From: Palsa-504 sp963739615
Lineage (GTDB): Bacteria > Actinomycetota > Actinomycetes > Streptosporangiales > Streptosporangiaceae
Direction of reading: 5' to 3'
DNA: 64,000 nucleotides
Assembly (NCBI GenBank): GCA_963739615.1
Contig: CAVUBD010000035.1
Coordinates: 124,001 to 188,000 of the forward strand
Below are positions 8,367 to 17,432 of this stretch, one piece after another. Position 1 is the stretch's first letter, and each line of letters begins with the position of its first letter. The position numbers were made by a program, and so were the translations under genes. The notes under the pieces are model-generated. The model saw nothing but the letters and a program-made list of their open reading frames with translations, was not told the origin of the DNA and ran no database searches.

Positions 8367-10085
8367 ATGGCCTCCGCCACTCCCGCGCCCGCGGGCGGCT
8401 CGCAGCCGCTCGCCGCGGACATCAGCGGCAACGGCGCCCTGCCCGGGCTCAGCCGTCGCCGCATCCTGCTCATCATCGGCGCGCTCATGCTCGGCATGCT
8501 GCTCGCCGCGCTCGACCAGACGATCGTGTCCACGGCGCTGCCGACGATCGTCGGTGACCTCAGGGGCGGTTCCCACATCGCCTGGGTCATCACCGCTTAC
8601 CTACTGGCCACCACGGTGTCCACCCCGCTGTGGGGCAAGCTGGGCGACCAGTACGGCCGGAAGGTCTTCTTCCAGGCCGCGATCGTCATCTTCCTGGTCG
8701 GCTCGATCCTGTCAGGCCTGAGCACGTCGATGATCATGCTCATCGCGTTCCGCGCCGTGCAGGGCCTGGGCAGTGGCGGCCTGATGGTCGGCGCGCAGGC
8801 GATCGTCGGGGACATCGTCTCGCCCCGGGAACGCGGCCGCTACGTCGGGCTGTTCGGCGCGGTCTTCGGCTTCGCCAGCGTGGTCGGCCCGCTGCTCGGC
8901 GGCGTTTTCGTGGACAACCTGACCTGGCGCTGGATCTTCTACATCAACGTGCCGATCGGCGTGATAGCGCTGGTCGTGGTGGCCAGCCAGGTGCCCGGCC
9001 AGCTGCGCCGGGTCCACCACGTGATCGACTACCTCGGCACCCTCGTGCTGTCGCTGGCCGCTACCTCGCTGATCCTGCTGACCAGCCTGGGCGGCACCAC
9101 CTACCCGTGGCGATCGGCGCCGATCTACCTCCTTGGCGTGGCCGGCATCGCGGCGATCGGCGTGTTCGTGCTGGTCGAGCGCCGGGCCGCCGAACCCGTC
9201 CTGCCGCTGCACCTGTTCAGGCTGCGTACCTTCTCGGTGACCAGCCTGGTCGGCTTCATCGTCGGCTTCGCGATGTTCGGCGCCATCACCTACCTGCCCG
9301 CGTTCTTCCAGGTCGTCAGGGGCATCTCGCCGACCATCTCCGGGGTGTACCTGCTCCCGCTGATGGCCGGGCTGCTGCTGGTCTCGATCACCTCCGGGCA
9401 GCTCATCTCGAAGACCGGCAAGTACCGGTTCTTCCCGATCGCCGGTTCCGGCCTGATGACCCTCGGCATGTACCTGCTCCACCTGATGGGGGTCGGCACC
9501 CCGGCCGCCCTGGATGCCCTGTACATGCTGGTCCTCGGCATGGGCATCGGCGGGGTCATGCAGGTGCTTGTCATCATCGTCCAGAACGGCGTGCCGCACA
9601 GCGAACTGGGCGTCGCGACGTCCGGGGCCACGTTCTTCCGCTCCATCGGCGGATCGTTCGGCACCGCGATCTTCGGTGCGATCTTCTCCAACGTGCTGAT
9701 CGGCAACCTGGCCAAGCACCTGCACGGCGTCACCCTGCCGCACGGCTTCAGCAGCTCGGACGCCACCCCGGCCCTGCTCAAGCAGTTGCCCGCCGTGGTG
9801 CACCAGGGCTTCGTGGCCGGCTACGCCGAATCGATCCAGACCGTGTTCCTGGTCGCGGTGCCGATCGCCGCGCTCGCCTTCCTGGCCAGCTGGCTGATCC
9901 CGCAGGTGGAACTCAAGCAGTGGCCGGATGCCGGCGCTGAGGTGCCCGACGCGGACGTGTCGCTGGCAGGCGCCACCGTGGCCGGGGAGGCCCGGCCCGT
10001 CACGGGCCCCGGCCAGCCCGTACCCCAGCCGCTGGTGCCCCAGGAGTCGCTAGAACCCCAAGACGCCACCCGCATCGATCCCTGA
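8367..10085 (+). CDS. DHA2 (EmrB/QacA) family MFS drug exporter
   Basis: 572 residues, 14 predicted TM segments, plasma membrane. Start ATG 8367 follows GGAAGGA. Motifs: LDQTIVSTALPTIV in TM1, motif A GKLGDQYGRK, motif C-like GFASVVGPLLGGVFVDN, and WRWIFYINVPIG, all characteristic of proton-driven DHA2 exporters. The C-terminal 60 residues are hydrophilic and Pro/Ala-rich. The substrate cannot be inferred. A clear intrinsic terminator follows at 10100-10138. Confidence 0.93.
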   Translation: MASATPAPAGGSQPLAADISGNGALPGLSRRRILLIIGALMLGMLLAALDQTIVSTALPTIVGDLRGGSHIAWVITAYLLATTVSTPLWGKLGDQYGRKVFFQAAIVIFLVGSILSGLSTSMIMLIAFRAVQGLGSGGLMVGAQAIVGDIVSPRERGRYVGLFGAVFGFASVVGPLLGGVFVDNLTWRWIFYINVPIGVIALVVVASQVPGQLRRVHHVIDYLGTLVLSLAATSLILLTSLGGTTYPWRSAPIYLLGVAGIAAIGVFVLVERRAAEPVLPLHLFRLRTFSVTSLVGFIVGFAMFGAITYLPAFFQVVRGISPTISGVYLLPLMAGLLLVSITSGQLISKTGKYRFFPIAGSGLMTLGMYLLHLMGVGTPAALDALYMLVLGMGIGGVMQVLVIIVQNGVPHSELGVATSGATFFRSIGGSFGTAIFGAIFSNVLIGNLAKHLHGVTLPHGFSSSDATPALLKQLPAVVHQGFVAGYAESIQTVFLVAVPIAALAFLASWLIPQVELKQWPDAGAEVPDADVSLAGATVAGEARPVTGPGQPVPQPLVPQESLEPQDATRIDP

Positions 10086-10099
10086 CCCCCAGCACCCCG

Positions 10100-10138
10100 G
10101 AATTGCCTGGCTGCCGTCTCCTCGCGGCCAGGCAATTC
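10100..10138 (+). terminator. Intrinsic terminator of the MFS gene
   Basis: Arms gaattgcctggc (10100-10111) and gccaggcaattc (10127-10138) are a perfect 12-bp stem, followed shortly by attagacaattttt. Confidence 0.8.
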
Positions 10139-10272
10139 ATTAGACAATTTTTCGAAAATATTGTCGTTCAATGGTGGTATCACGATCAGTAGAGTGGTAA
10201 ATTGTTCGGGGAGACTTCCCGCCCTCCCCGCCCCGCTAGCCGCCTGCGACCTAGACCACACCACCCCCTGGC

Positions 10273-10362
10273 ACCACGGCGGACCCACCTGCCCCTGCAA
10301 CCTCACCCCACGGTGCAAACGATAATGACACAGGTTTGCTCTCGGCTCCTGGGGCAAGGCAA
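10273..10362 (+). repeat. Dispersed element copy A (core GTGCAAACGATAATGACACA)
   Basis: Core at 10313-10332. Shares with copy D the core and the downstream word ggctcctgg. First of five same-strand copies; boundaries (about 40 bases before and 50 after the core start) are estimates from pairwise comparison of copies C and D. Confidence 0.65.
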
Positions 10363-10580
10363 GGTCGCATGGGTCCAGACTCCCCACTCGCCGATGAAGA
10401 TCACCCAGAGGCTGCGGCTGATCAGCGCACCGGACTCGAACGGCATGGTCCCAAGATCATGCAGCAAGCGGACGAGGCGATCACTCGCTGATTTCCCCAT
10501 GCGGTAGCAAGTTCCTCGCGGTTGAACGCGGGCGCGCCATCGGCAGGCCCACGTCAGCGGTCGCTCTTGACTGTGTCATC

Positions 10581-10612
10581 TTTCACCTGTAAGTTAAATC
10601 TTACAGGTGAAA
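10581..10612. promoter_or_regulatory. Palindromic operator upstream of the ArsR-type regulator
   Basis: tttcacctgtaag (10581-10593) and cttacaggtgaaa (10600-10612) are perfect 13-bp arms separated by ttaaat. It sits 16-32 bases before the regulator start, the usual place for an autoregulatory ArsR/winged-helix binding site. Confidence 0.75.
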
Positions 10613-10643
10613 GAAGAGGAGCCCACCGCTGACTACCGAGGAG

Positions 10644-10964
10644 TTGCTGGCCATGCTGACCGCCGTCGCCCATCCGCTCCGGCTGCGCATCATCGCGGAG
10701 CTCACGGGCGGACGCATACATGTCAGCGAACTGGCCCGCAGGCTCGGCATGTCAAGGCCGCTGCTGTACATGCACCTGGACCGGCTGGAGAAGGCCGGCC
10801 TGGTGACCGGCCATCTGGAGTTGTCTGATGACGGGAAGGCGATGAAGTACTTCGAACTGGTCCCGTTCGAGCTGCACGTCACGCCCCAGACGGTCCTCGA
10901 CACGCTCGCCGAAGACGACGGCAGCGGACTGCAAGCTCTCGAAGTGGAGGAGAGCGACAAATGA
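10644..10964 (+). CDS. ArsR-like winged-helix transcriptional regulator
   Basis: About 106 residues. HTH region: AVAHPLRLRIIAELTGGRIHVSELARRLGMSRPLLYMHLDRLEKAGLV, the classic ArsR-type layout. The metal-binding CxC pair is absent, so it probably senses something else or acts as a repressor regulated by a partner. Start is uncertain: TTG 10644 has GAGGAG directly adjacent, whereas CTG 10629 (M-TTEELLAML) has AGAGGAG at a better distance. It overlaps the next gene by 4 bases (ATGA) and heads an operon of regulator, small membrane protein, membrane 'sensor' protein, then the MMPL transporter. Confidence 0.85.
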   Translation: MLAMLTAVAHPLRLRIIAELTGGRIHVSELARRLGMSRPLLYMHLDRLEKAGLVTGHLELSDDGKAMKYFELVPFELHVTPQTVLDTLAEDDGSGLQALEVEESDK

Positions 10965-11245
10965 GAGGAACACCCCTGATGACGACGCTGGCCGCCTCCA
11001 GCGGCACGAACTTCACCCCGATCGGCATACTGGCGGCGATCTTCGTGCCGGTCTGCGCGGCGATCGCGGTGATCGTCTGGAACTACTACCGGCTGCAGCG
11101 GCACCGCGCGGACGCGGTCGCGATGGCGGCTTACCGCAAGCTTGCCGAGGAAGCTGTGGCCAACATGACCGAGCTGCGTGCCGAGATGGCAAAGCTCGCC
11201 GAGCACGTCAGCGCCGTCGAGCAGCTCATGCGAGATGTCGGATGA
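10961..11245 (+). CDS. Small single-pass membrane protein with coiled-coil tail
   Basis: 94 residues, start ATG 10961 overlapping the regulator stop (ATGA). One TM helix at about 22-42 (IGILAAIFVPVCAAIAVIVWNYY), then a charged heptad-like helix EEAVANMTELRAEMAKLAEHVSAVEQLM. It overlaps the following gene by 4 bases, so synthesis is translationally coupled. Function is unknown; the context suggests an accessory subunit for the membrane sensor protein or the transporter of the same operon. Confidence 0.8.
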   Translation: MRGTPLMTTLAASSGTNFTPIGILAAIFVPVCAAIAVIVWNYYRLQRHRADAVAMAAYRKLAEEAVANMTELRAEMAKLAEHVSAVEQLMRDVG

Positions 11246-11997
11246 ACACCTTCAGCCTGCGCCGCGACCCGGTGCGGCTCGTGCTGTCCCGCGGGCTCTG
11301 GACCGCCGTCTGGTATCTGCTCGCCTACCAGGTCGTGGGCTGGACGCTGTTCGCGATCGCGCTAACCGCCGTCGTCGTCGGCGCCTCCCTCAGCTTCACC
11401 CTAGCCGGGCTCCCGGTGCTGATCGCCGCCGCCGTGACGATCAGATGGTGCGCGAACGTGGAGCGCGCCCGGCTGCGCACCGTGGACCCGGAGCCCATCG
11501 AAGGTCGTTACCGCGAGCTCACCGGATCCGGCGTCATGGCTCAGCTCCGCACCCGGTGGCGCGATCCCGCCACGTGGCGCGACATCGCGTACCTGCTTGG
11601 CTTGCTTGTCCCGCTGGTCACGCTGGACCTCGTCGTCCTGACGATCTGGCTGGTTTTCCTCGCCGGGATCACGCTGCCCATCTGGTACTGGGCCCCGTGG
11701 CAGAGCGTCCACGGCACGAGGTTCCACGGCTACCAGATCGGCTACTTCCCGAACGGCCCGCACGGCCACCCCGGGTACGGCCTGTACGTCGACACGCTGC
11801 CGAAGGCGCTGCTCGCCGCCGCCGGCTTCGTAATCCTGTTCCTGCTGTTCAACTACGTCCTGGTCGCGACCGCCCGCGCGCACGCGGCCATCGCCCGTGG
11901 CCTGCTCCGCTCGCCCGAGGACCCGCTGAAGGAGGCGAAAGAGGTACTCCGCGGCCCCGGCCCGCTCTATCCCTTCATCCCGAACGGCCGCTCATGA
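11242..11997 (+). CDS. Membrane 'putative sensor' domain protein
   Basis: 251 residues with four or more TM helices: about 20-60, 112-150 and 190-215. The pattern SRGLWTAVWYLLAYQVVG, the central WRDPATWRDIAYLL and LDLVVLTIWLVFLAGITLPIWYW resembles the sensor domain found in front of some actinobacterial histidine kinases, here stand-alone. Third gene of the ArsR-led operon, overlapping the second by 4 bases. It probably conditions the regulator or transporter; ligand unknown. Confidence 0.75.
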   Translation: MNTFSLRRDPVRLVLSRGLWTAVWYLLAYQVVGWTLFAIALTAVVVGASLSFTLAGLPVLIAAAVTIRWCANVERARLRTVDPEPIEGRYRELTGSGVMAQLRTRWRDPATWRDIAYLLGLLVPLVTLDLVVLTIWLVFLAGITLPIWYWAPWQSVHGTRFHGYQIGYFPNGPHGHPGYGLYVDTLPKALLAAAGFVILFLLFNYVLVATARAHAAIARGLLRSPEDPLKEAKEVLRGPGPLYPFIPNGRS

Positions 11998-12096
11998 CCG
12001 TCCCCGCCCACGAGGGTCCAGCTCGCGGGCGGGGACCAGGCAACGGCAACTCACACCAGTAAGACCGTCTCCGCGCTCAAACAGAAAGGGACTACG

Positions 12097-14355
12097 ATGC
12101 GTCAGCCGTACAGTCCAGTATCCCCCGCACCGGCACCTGCGGATACGTCCGACCCGCCGGGTGCTCGTGACCGTCCCGCGCTGACCGAGCGCGTGGCCGG
12201 CTGGAGCGCCAGGCATCGCAAGACCGCCGTGTTCGGCTGGCTGCTGCTCGTCGCCGCGATCTTCATGGCGGGCCAGGCGATCGGCGCGAAGACCTTGCCG
12301 GACTACAGCGCCGGCCAGGCCGGGCAAGCGGAGCGCGTCCTGAAGCAGGCCGCGCCCGCGCAGTACAACGCGTACTCCGAGGCCGTGCTGATCCAGGCAC
12401 GGGCACCTGGTGCCACCTTCGCCGCAGATCCGGCCATGCGGCAGGCCGTCGGCCAGGTGGCGGCGTCGCTGGCAGCCCAGGCCAAGTACGCCGTAGGCAT
12501 CCGGTCCCCGCTGTCCGCGGGTGGGCAGTCGCTAGTCTCGCCGGACGGGCGCAGCGCCCTGGTCACGTTCGAGGTGCCGGGCAACGTCGCCAGCGTGGAC
12601 CAGGCGGCGACCGCCGACCAGCGCGCGGTCTCGGCCGTGCAGGCCCGGCACCCGGACCTGCGGATCGCCGAATCAGGGGACGCGAGCATCACCCAGGCGA
12701 TCGACAGCTCGCTGAACTTCGGCAAGGCGGAGGCGACCTCGGTGCCGATCACGCTGATCCTGCTGCTGGTTGTGTTCGGCGCCCTGGTCGCGGCCGGAAT
12801 CCCCGTGCTGCTCGCGGTGTCCGCGCTGACCGCGGCCCTCGGAGTGCTGACGATCGCCAGCCACTGGCTGCCGGTCACCAGCTCTACCTTTGAGGTGGTA
12901 GTGATCATCGGGATGGCGGTCGGCGTCGACTATTCGCTGTTCTACCTGCGCCGGGAACGCGAGGAGCGGGCCCAAGGCCGGTCGTTCCCCGAGGCGCTGC
13001 GCATCGCCTCGCGCACGTCGGGCCGCACGATCGCCGTATCCGGGCTCACCGTGATGACCGCGATGACCGGGCTCTTCCTGCTCGGCGGCGGGCCGTTCCC
13101 CGGCATGGCGGTCGGGACGATCGCGGTGGTCGGCATAGCGGTGGCAGGCTCGCTCACCGTGCTGCCCGCGCTGCTGTCCTGGCTCGGGCCGCGGGCCGAC
13201 GCGGGGCGGATCCCGTTCCTCGGCCGGGGCCGCGCCGCCGCCCGCCCGTCCCGGCTGTGGGGGGCACTCGCCCGCCGGGTCGTCGCCCGGCCCGTGGCCT
13301 GGGGAGGCATCGCGGCGATCGGGCTGCTCGCGCTGGCGGCGCCGGCGCTCGGCATGCGGCTGGGGCAGCCGGCTGTCGACGCCCCGCGCGGCTCGGCCGC
13401 GGTGCAGACGATGAGCTCGATCGAGCACGCGTTCCCGCAGGCCCCGGGGCCCGCGGAGGTGGTCGTGACGGGCCCGGACGTCACGGGACACCGGGTGCTC
13501 GCCGCGGTCGACGCGCTGCGGGCGCAGGCTGCGGCCGGCGGGGCGATCCACGAACCGGTGACCGCCACCGCGATCGGCGGCGGACGAGCGCTGGTCGTCG
13601 GGGTGACGCTGTCCGGCAACGGGGCGGACTCCGCGTCCTACCACTCGCTGACGGTCCTGCGTGATCAGATCCTGCCCGCCACGCTGGGCAAGGTGCCCGG
13701 GGTCCGCGACGCGGTAACCGGCGACACCGCCCAATTTTACGACGACACCCGCCAGGTGCACGACAGCACGCCCGCGGTGCTCGCCCTCGTCGCCGTGCTG
13801 GCCTTCGTGGTGCTGATGGCGGCCTTCCGGTCGATCGCCGTCCCGCTGGTGTCGATTGCCCTGAACCTGCTGTCGGTGGCGGCGGCCTACGGGCTGGTCA
13901 CGCTGATCTTCCAGGACGGGCGGCTGCAGGGGCTTCTCGGCTACACCTCGTTCGGCGGGATCATCTGGTGGGAGCCGCTGTTCATGTTCGTGTTCCTGTT
14001 CGGGATCAGCATGGACTATCACGTGTTCATCCTGAGCCGCATCCGGGAGCTCAGGCTGCGCGGCTCGTCGCCGCGGGACGCGATCGTCGGGGGCATCGCG
14101 TCCAGCGCCGGCGTGGTCACCAGCGCGGCCGTGATCATGGTGGCGGTCTTCTCGATCTTCGCCACCATGTCCCTGGTGGACCTCAAGATCCTCGGCGTCG
14201 GTGTGGCCGCCGCCGTCCTGATCGATGCCACCGTGGTCCGCGGCATCCTGGTCCCGGCCGCCCTGGCCCTCCTGGGTGACCGCGCCTGGCAATGGTCTCC
14301 CGGTTCCTCCCGCGCGATTTCCCGTGCCGTCACGGCGCCCAGCGGCCACCGATGA
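12097..14355 (+). CDS. MMPL/RND-family transporter
   Basis: 752 residues, start ATG 12097 with AAAGGGA upstream. Two repeats of an RND-like unit: TM1 at about 42-62, a periplasmic loop, five TM helices (about 215-365), then a second loop and five helices (about 560-730). Family landmarks: VGVDYSLFYLRREREE in the first repeat and GISMDYHVFILSRIREL in the second, the GxxxDY motifs carrying the proton-relay Asp-Tyr. MMPL proteins export lipids or small molecules. Its position at the end of an ArsR-type operon suggests inducible export of a toxic or signalling compound. Confidence 0.92.
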   Translation: MRQPYSPVSPAPAPADTSDPPGARDRPALTERVAGWSARHRKTAVFGWLLLVAAIFMAGQAIGAKTLPDYSAGQAGQAERVLKQAAPAQYNAYSEAVLIQARAPGATFAADPAMRQAVGQVAASLAAQAKYAVGIRSPLSAGGQSLVSPDGRSALVTFEVPGNVASVDQAATADQRAVSAVQARHPDLRIAESGDASITQAIDSSLNFGKAEATSVPITLILLLVVFGALVAAGIPVLLAVSALTAALGVLTIASHWLPVTSSTFEVVVIIGMAVGVDYSLFYLRREREERAQGRSFPEALRIASRTSGRTIAVSGLTVMTAMTGLFLLGGGPFPGMAVGTIAVVGIAVAGSLTVLPALLSWLGPRADAGRIPFLGRGRAAARPSRLWGALARRVVARPVAWGGIAAIGLLALAAPALGMRLGQPAVDAPRGSAAVQTMSSIEHAFPQAPGPAEVVVTGPDVTGHRVLAAVDALRAQAAAGGAIHEPVTATAIGGGRALVVGVTLSGNGADSASYHSLTVLRDQILPATLGKVPGVRDAVTGDTAQFYDDTRQVHDSTPAVLALVAVLAFVVLMAAFRSIAVPLVSIALNLLSVAAAYGLVTLIFQDGRLQGLLGYTSFGGIIWWEPLFMFVFLFGISMDYHVFILSRIRELRLRGSSPRDAIVGGIASSAGVVTSAAVIMVAVFSIFATMSLVDLKILGVGVAAAVLIDATVVRGILVPAALALLGDRAWQWSPGSSRAISRAVTAPSGHR

Positions 14356-14387
14356 CATCCACATGAACGTGAATGTGATCGCGACAC

Positions 14388-14756
14388 CGGAAGCTCCTTG
14401 GCCAGCCGGGCACGCAGGCCCTGCGCCAGGAAGTAGCAGACATCGCGCTCGGCGGGATCGGCAGGCCAGTGCATCGTCCCCTTCAGCAGCGCGTCGAGCG
14501 ACCAGGCGTGCCGGAGCTGGCGGACATAACCACGGAACTGCCCTGCGTGCGACGGTGACACCATGCCCAGCGCGAGGATCCGCAGCAGTTCGTCCGGCAG
14601 CTGCGGCCCGTCCGCCGACCCGGCGCCGTAAGAGTGCAGCAGGTCGGAGAGGATGTGCCAGGCGCGAGGGGTGGAGAACGGCTCCTCATGCCGGGGCGGC
14701 GCGGTCGCCAGGTGGTCCGGCCGCTGGCTGATGTAGTCGATGGCCGGCGCGGACAG
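14388..14756 (-). pseudogene. C-terminal remnant of a MoxR-like AAA ATPase
   Basis: The minus strand reads LSAPAIDYISQRPDHLATAPPRHEEPFSTPRAWHILSD..., followed by QFRGYVRQLRHAWSLDALLKGTMHWPADPAERDVCYFLAQ. This matches, from memory, the helical C-terminal region of MoxR-family ATPases. Walker motifs are missing. To the left the frame runs into antisense of the MMPL gene, so the gene is truncated at both ends. Confidence 0.6.
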
Positions 14757-14778
14757 ACCCTCCCGCGGACTGACATCG

Positions 14779-15216
14779 CTACGCTGGATCAGCCCCGTGC
14801 TGGGGGCGCACCACAGCAACACCGGTGGCGGCGAAGTCATTACCGGTGCACAGTACGGGGTGCCCGGTTCGCTCGGCGAGCGCGTATGTGAAGCAGTCAC
14901 CGAAATTCAGCCCGGCTGGATGACGCCCTTTGCCATATCGCCGCCAGCCGCTCATCGCCCTGGCTGCCAGGTCTGTATCGACAGGCACGATGTCGATCTT
15001 CGCGTCACGGAGGAACCGGTCGACAATGTTTTGCCCAGACGGCCAGAGCCTAGCCTCAATGACGATGCCCAGCTCGACGCGGATGGCGGCGGGCATCAGC
15101 CGGGCAAGGGCGTTCTCCAGGTGGACCGCGAGGTCATCGCACCCCGGTTCGCCGAGGATGACCGCCACGGCTGCCGACGTGTCGACGACAAGGCTCCCGC
15201 GCGCCGGCTGCGTCAA
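14779..15216 (-). CDS. VapC-family PIN-domain toxin
   Basis: 145 residues. Endoribonuclease of a type II toxin-antitoxin pair. Acidic PIN residues are visible: VVDTSAAVAVI (first Asp), VELGIVIEA (Glu) and LNFGDCFTYALA (Asp), with LCTGNDF near the end. It overlaps the upstream antitoxin stop by 4 bases (15213-15216), so the two are coupled. Target RNA unknown. Confidence 0.88.
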   Translation of the reverse strand: MTQPARGSLVVDTSAAVAVILGEPGCDDLAVHLENALARLMPAAIRVELGIVIEARLWPSGQNIVDRFLRDAKIDIVPVDTDLAARAMSGWRRYGKGRHPAGLNFGDCFTYALAERTGHPVLCTGNDFAATGVAVVRPQHGADPA

Positions 15217-15464
15217 CGCGGCAGGCCAGCATCGTCGTAGCCGATAATCTCCTCTGGCGTCCGGCTGTCGGCGACCGGCACGGCCGCCACATCGGCCGCC
15301 AGGCGCGCCAGTCGCGTCCTCATGCTGGCCGCGTGCCTGGCGTGCTCACGGTCGAGCCGCTCCCTGAGCGCGATCACGACGGCCTCGGTTAGCGTCTCGC
15401 CTGTCTCCGCGGCAAGCTCCCTGGCGAGCTGGTCCGCCTCGTCACTCTTGATGCTCAGCGCCAT
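15213..15464 (-). CDS. VapB-type (Rv0623-like) antitoxin
   Basis: 83 residues from ATG 15464: MALSIKSDEADQLARELAAETGETLTEAVVIALRERLD, the ribbon-helix-helix dimer typical of this antitoxin family, then a C-terminal toxin-binding tail ending YDDAGLPR. The open frame could start 12 codons earlier, but that extension does not look conserved. The upstream region contains the AT-rich, partly symmetrical tatagatgatatag, a possible operator. Pairs with the VapC at 14779-15216. Confidence 0.85.
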   Translation of the reverse strand: MALSIKSDEADQLARELAAETGETLTEAVVIALRERLDREHARHAASMRTRLARLAADVAAVPVADSRTPEEIIGYDDAGLPR

Positions 15465-15720
15465 GGAAGAAGTATAGATGATATAGCAGACTTCTGCCAT
15501 AGGGGAAGAACCAGGCTGGCGGTACGCATGCCCGCGCCCTGTGCTGCAGAGCTCGAAGGGCTCACGGCTGATAGCCCGCTCCAGTCAAGACCCCTGCGAT
15601 GTCGAGAGAGCGGCGGGCAACTGCCGGCGCGCCAGTCCGCGTCTGGCTGCGGGCCCTTGCCCGGTGATGGCCAGGCTGGTCGCTGGCTCAGTGTTCTGCG
15701 TGGCCGGGCTGCAGGCTTGG

Positions 15721-16305
15721 TCACGTTCCCGTGAACAGGTCGCGGACCGAGGTGGTCAGGATGCGGACCGCGTTGTGCTCCTGGACCTGGCCGGCCCGGA
15801 CGCCGTCCGAGCAGGCGTGCACGAGCGCGATGCACGCTGTCACCAGCCAGACGGCGGGCAAGTCAGCGCGGAAGGACCCGTCTGCCTGCCCGCGTGCCAG
15901 CAGCATGCCGATCGTGCGGTGCGCGGCGTGGTGGGTCCGGGCGACGGACTCGGGGCTGAGCAGCTCGGCCACCGCGGCGGCCATCGCTTCGTACCGCGCC
16001 AGGTGCTGCCAGGCTGCGGCGATCATCCGGTCCAGTGCCTCGACGGGCGGGCCGTCATTGGCGTGCGCGGATTCCAGGGCGGCCATCGTCCGGCGCACGG
16101 CCCGCTCGACGGCCGCCTCCAGCAGCGCTGTCCAGGTCGGGAAGTGCGCGTAGACCGTGACCCGGGATACCCCGGCCAGTACGGCAACCGCGGAGATGTT
16201 CGCCTGCCCCTGTTGCAGCAGTTCCTCGGCCGCGTCCAGGATCGCTTCGACGTTCCGCTCCGCGACCTCGCGCTGGTAGCCGGTCAGCCGCTGGGTCGAT
16301 GCCAT
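15721..16305 (-). CDS. TetR-family transcriptional regulator
   Basis: 194 residues from ATG 16305. N-terminal HTH: AERNVEAILDAAEELLQQGQANISAVAVLAGVSRVTVYAHFPTWTALLEAAVERAV. The C-terminal ligand domain is all-helical. The start lies one base after the stop of the exporter gene (TGA-g-ATG), so the two are coupled; TetR regulators in this arrangement usually repress the exporter. The exporter is truncated, so the pair may be relics. Confidence 0.88.
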   Translation of the reverse strand: MASTQRLTGYQREVAERNVEAILDAAEELLQQGQANISAVAVLAGVSRVTVYAHFPTWTALLEAAVERAVRRTMAALESAHANDGPPVEALDRMIAAAWQHLARYEAMAAAVAELLSPESVARTHHAAHRTIGMLLARGQADGSFRADLPAVWLVTACIALVHACSDGVRAGQVQEHNAVRILTTSVRDLFTGT

Positions 16306-16306
16306 C

Positions 16307-17188
16307 TCAGTGCACCGCCACGCGGGCTCCGGCCGCCGGCCGGACTGCCGGGACCAGCAGCGCCGCAACGACGGCCAGCCCGCCCGCGACGGATGCTGCG
16401 ACGGTGAAGCCGTGCCGGTAGCCGGCTGCGATCCCGCCGCCTGTCGCCACGGCCACGGCCGAGAACACGGCGACGCCCAGCGCGGCACCGATCTCATGTG
16501 CGGTCGTCATCAGGCCAGCGGCGAGGCCGGCCCGGTCTTCGGCGATGTCGTTCATGGCGGTGATGGCGGTGGCCGGCAACACCAGGCCGGTGCCGATCCC
16601 CACCACGAGCAGGCCAGGCAGGAAGCCGGCCAGGTAGCCCGAGCGGGCGGACACGCCGGTGAGCAAGAGCGCTCCCGCGCCCATTACGGCCAGGCCCGCG
16701 ACGACCAGCACCCGCGACCCGGCCCGGGACAGCAGCCGCGAGCCGAGGTGAGCGCCTGCCCCGATCACCACCGCCAGCGGGAGGAACTCCACGCCCACCC
16801 GCAGCGCCGAGGCGCCCTGCACTTCCTGCAGGTACAGCGAGTTCAAGAAGAACGTGCCGACCAGGATGCCGGTGGCGCCGAGCATGACCGCCACGCCCGC
16901 CACCATCGACCGGGCCCGCCACAGCTGCGCTGGCACCAGCGGCCGGCGCACCGACCGCTCGACCGCAGCGAACCCAGCCAGCAAGATCAGCGCCAGCGCC
17001 AGCAGCAGCAGGGTCCGGGCTGACCCCCAGCCGTGCGCGGGCGCGCCCGCCAGCGCGTAGGCGAACGTCACCAGGCCCGCCACGGCCAGCGCCGCGCCGG
17101 GCACGTCGAGTCCGCGGCTGACACCGCGGCGCGGCTCGTCCCGGGGCACCAGCGTGTCGCGAAGCCTGCCGGCCTCTAACACGGCCAC
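16307..17188 (-). pseudogene. DHA2-type MFS exporter lacking its N-terminal half
   Basis: 293 residues covering about eight TM helices, equivalent to the C-terminal part of a 14-TM exporter. It begins in the cytoplasmic loop (GRLRDTLVPRDEPRRGVSRGLDVPGAALA) where a full protein would already have six helices, including motif A. Homology stops at about 17170-17188, exactly at the left boundary of dispersed element copy B (17183). The missing half is not found upstream, so this looks like a deletion or recombination junction, not a simple frameshift. Confidence 0.75.
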
Positions 17189-17272
17189 CGGCGCAAATAT
17201 GTGTGTATGACTTCAGTCCGCCGTGCAAGCGATAACCACACACAACTGACGCCGTGCTCCTGCTCCGGAACC
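17183..17272 (+). repeat. Dispersed element copy B (core GTGCAAGCGATAACCACACA)
   Basis: Core 17223-17242, preceded by cagtccgcc as in copies D and E, followed by gctcctg at the same place as in copies A and D. Lies between the truncated exporter (minus) and the ATPase-LuxR gene (plus). Confidence 0.65.
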
Positions 17273-17432
17273 ATGATCGTGGCCGGAGCGGTCAGGTGGA
17301 CGCACTACCTTCAGGCCATCGCCTCATGCGCTCGTGACGCAGCGCGGTTAGTCTCTGATCAGCGTGACAGATCACCGGCGGCCGCACAGCCGGTCTGATC
17401 GCGCTCACCCGGCTGGCAAAGGCTGACATGAC

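Larger units (their letters stand above)
10086..10628. other. 543-base gap: terminator, repeat copy A, operator
   Basis: No credible protein gene. The gap holds the MFS terminator, copy A of the dispersed element (10273-10362) and the 13-bp palindrome before the ArsR-type gene. Nothing else is recognised. Confidence 0.6.

Noticed and set aside
12673..14364. 563-codon minus-strand frame
   Set aside because: Antisense shadow of the MMPL transporter, with Gly/Arg/His-rich composition.
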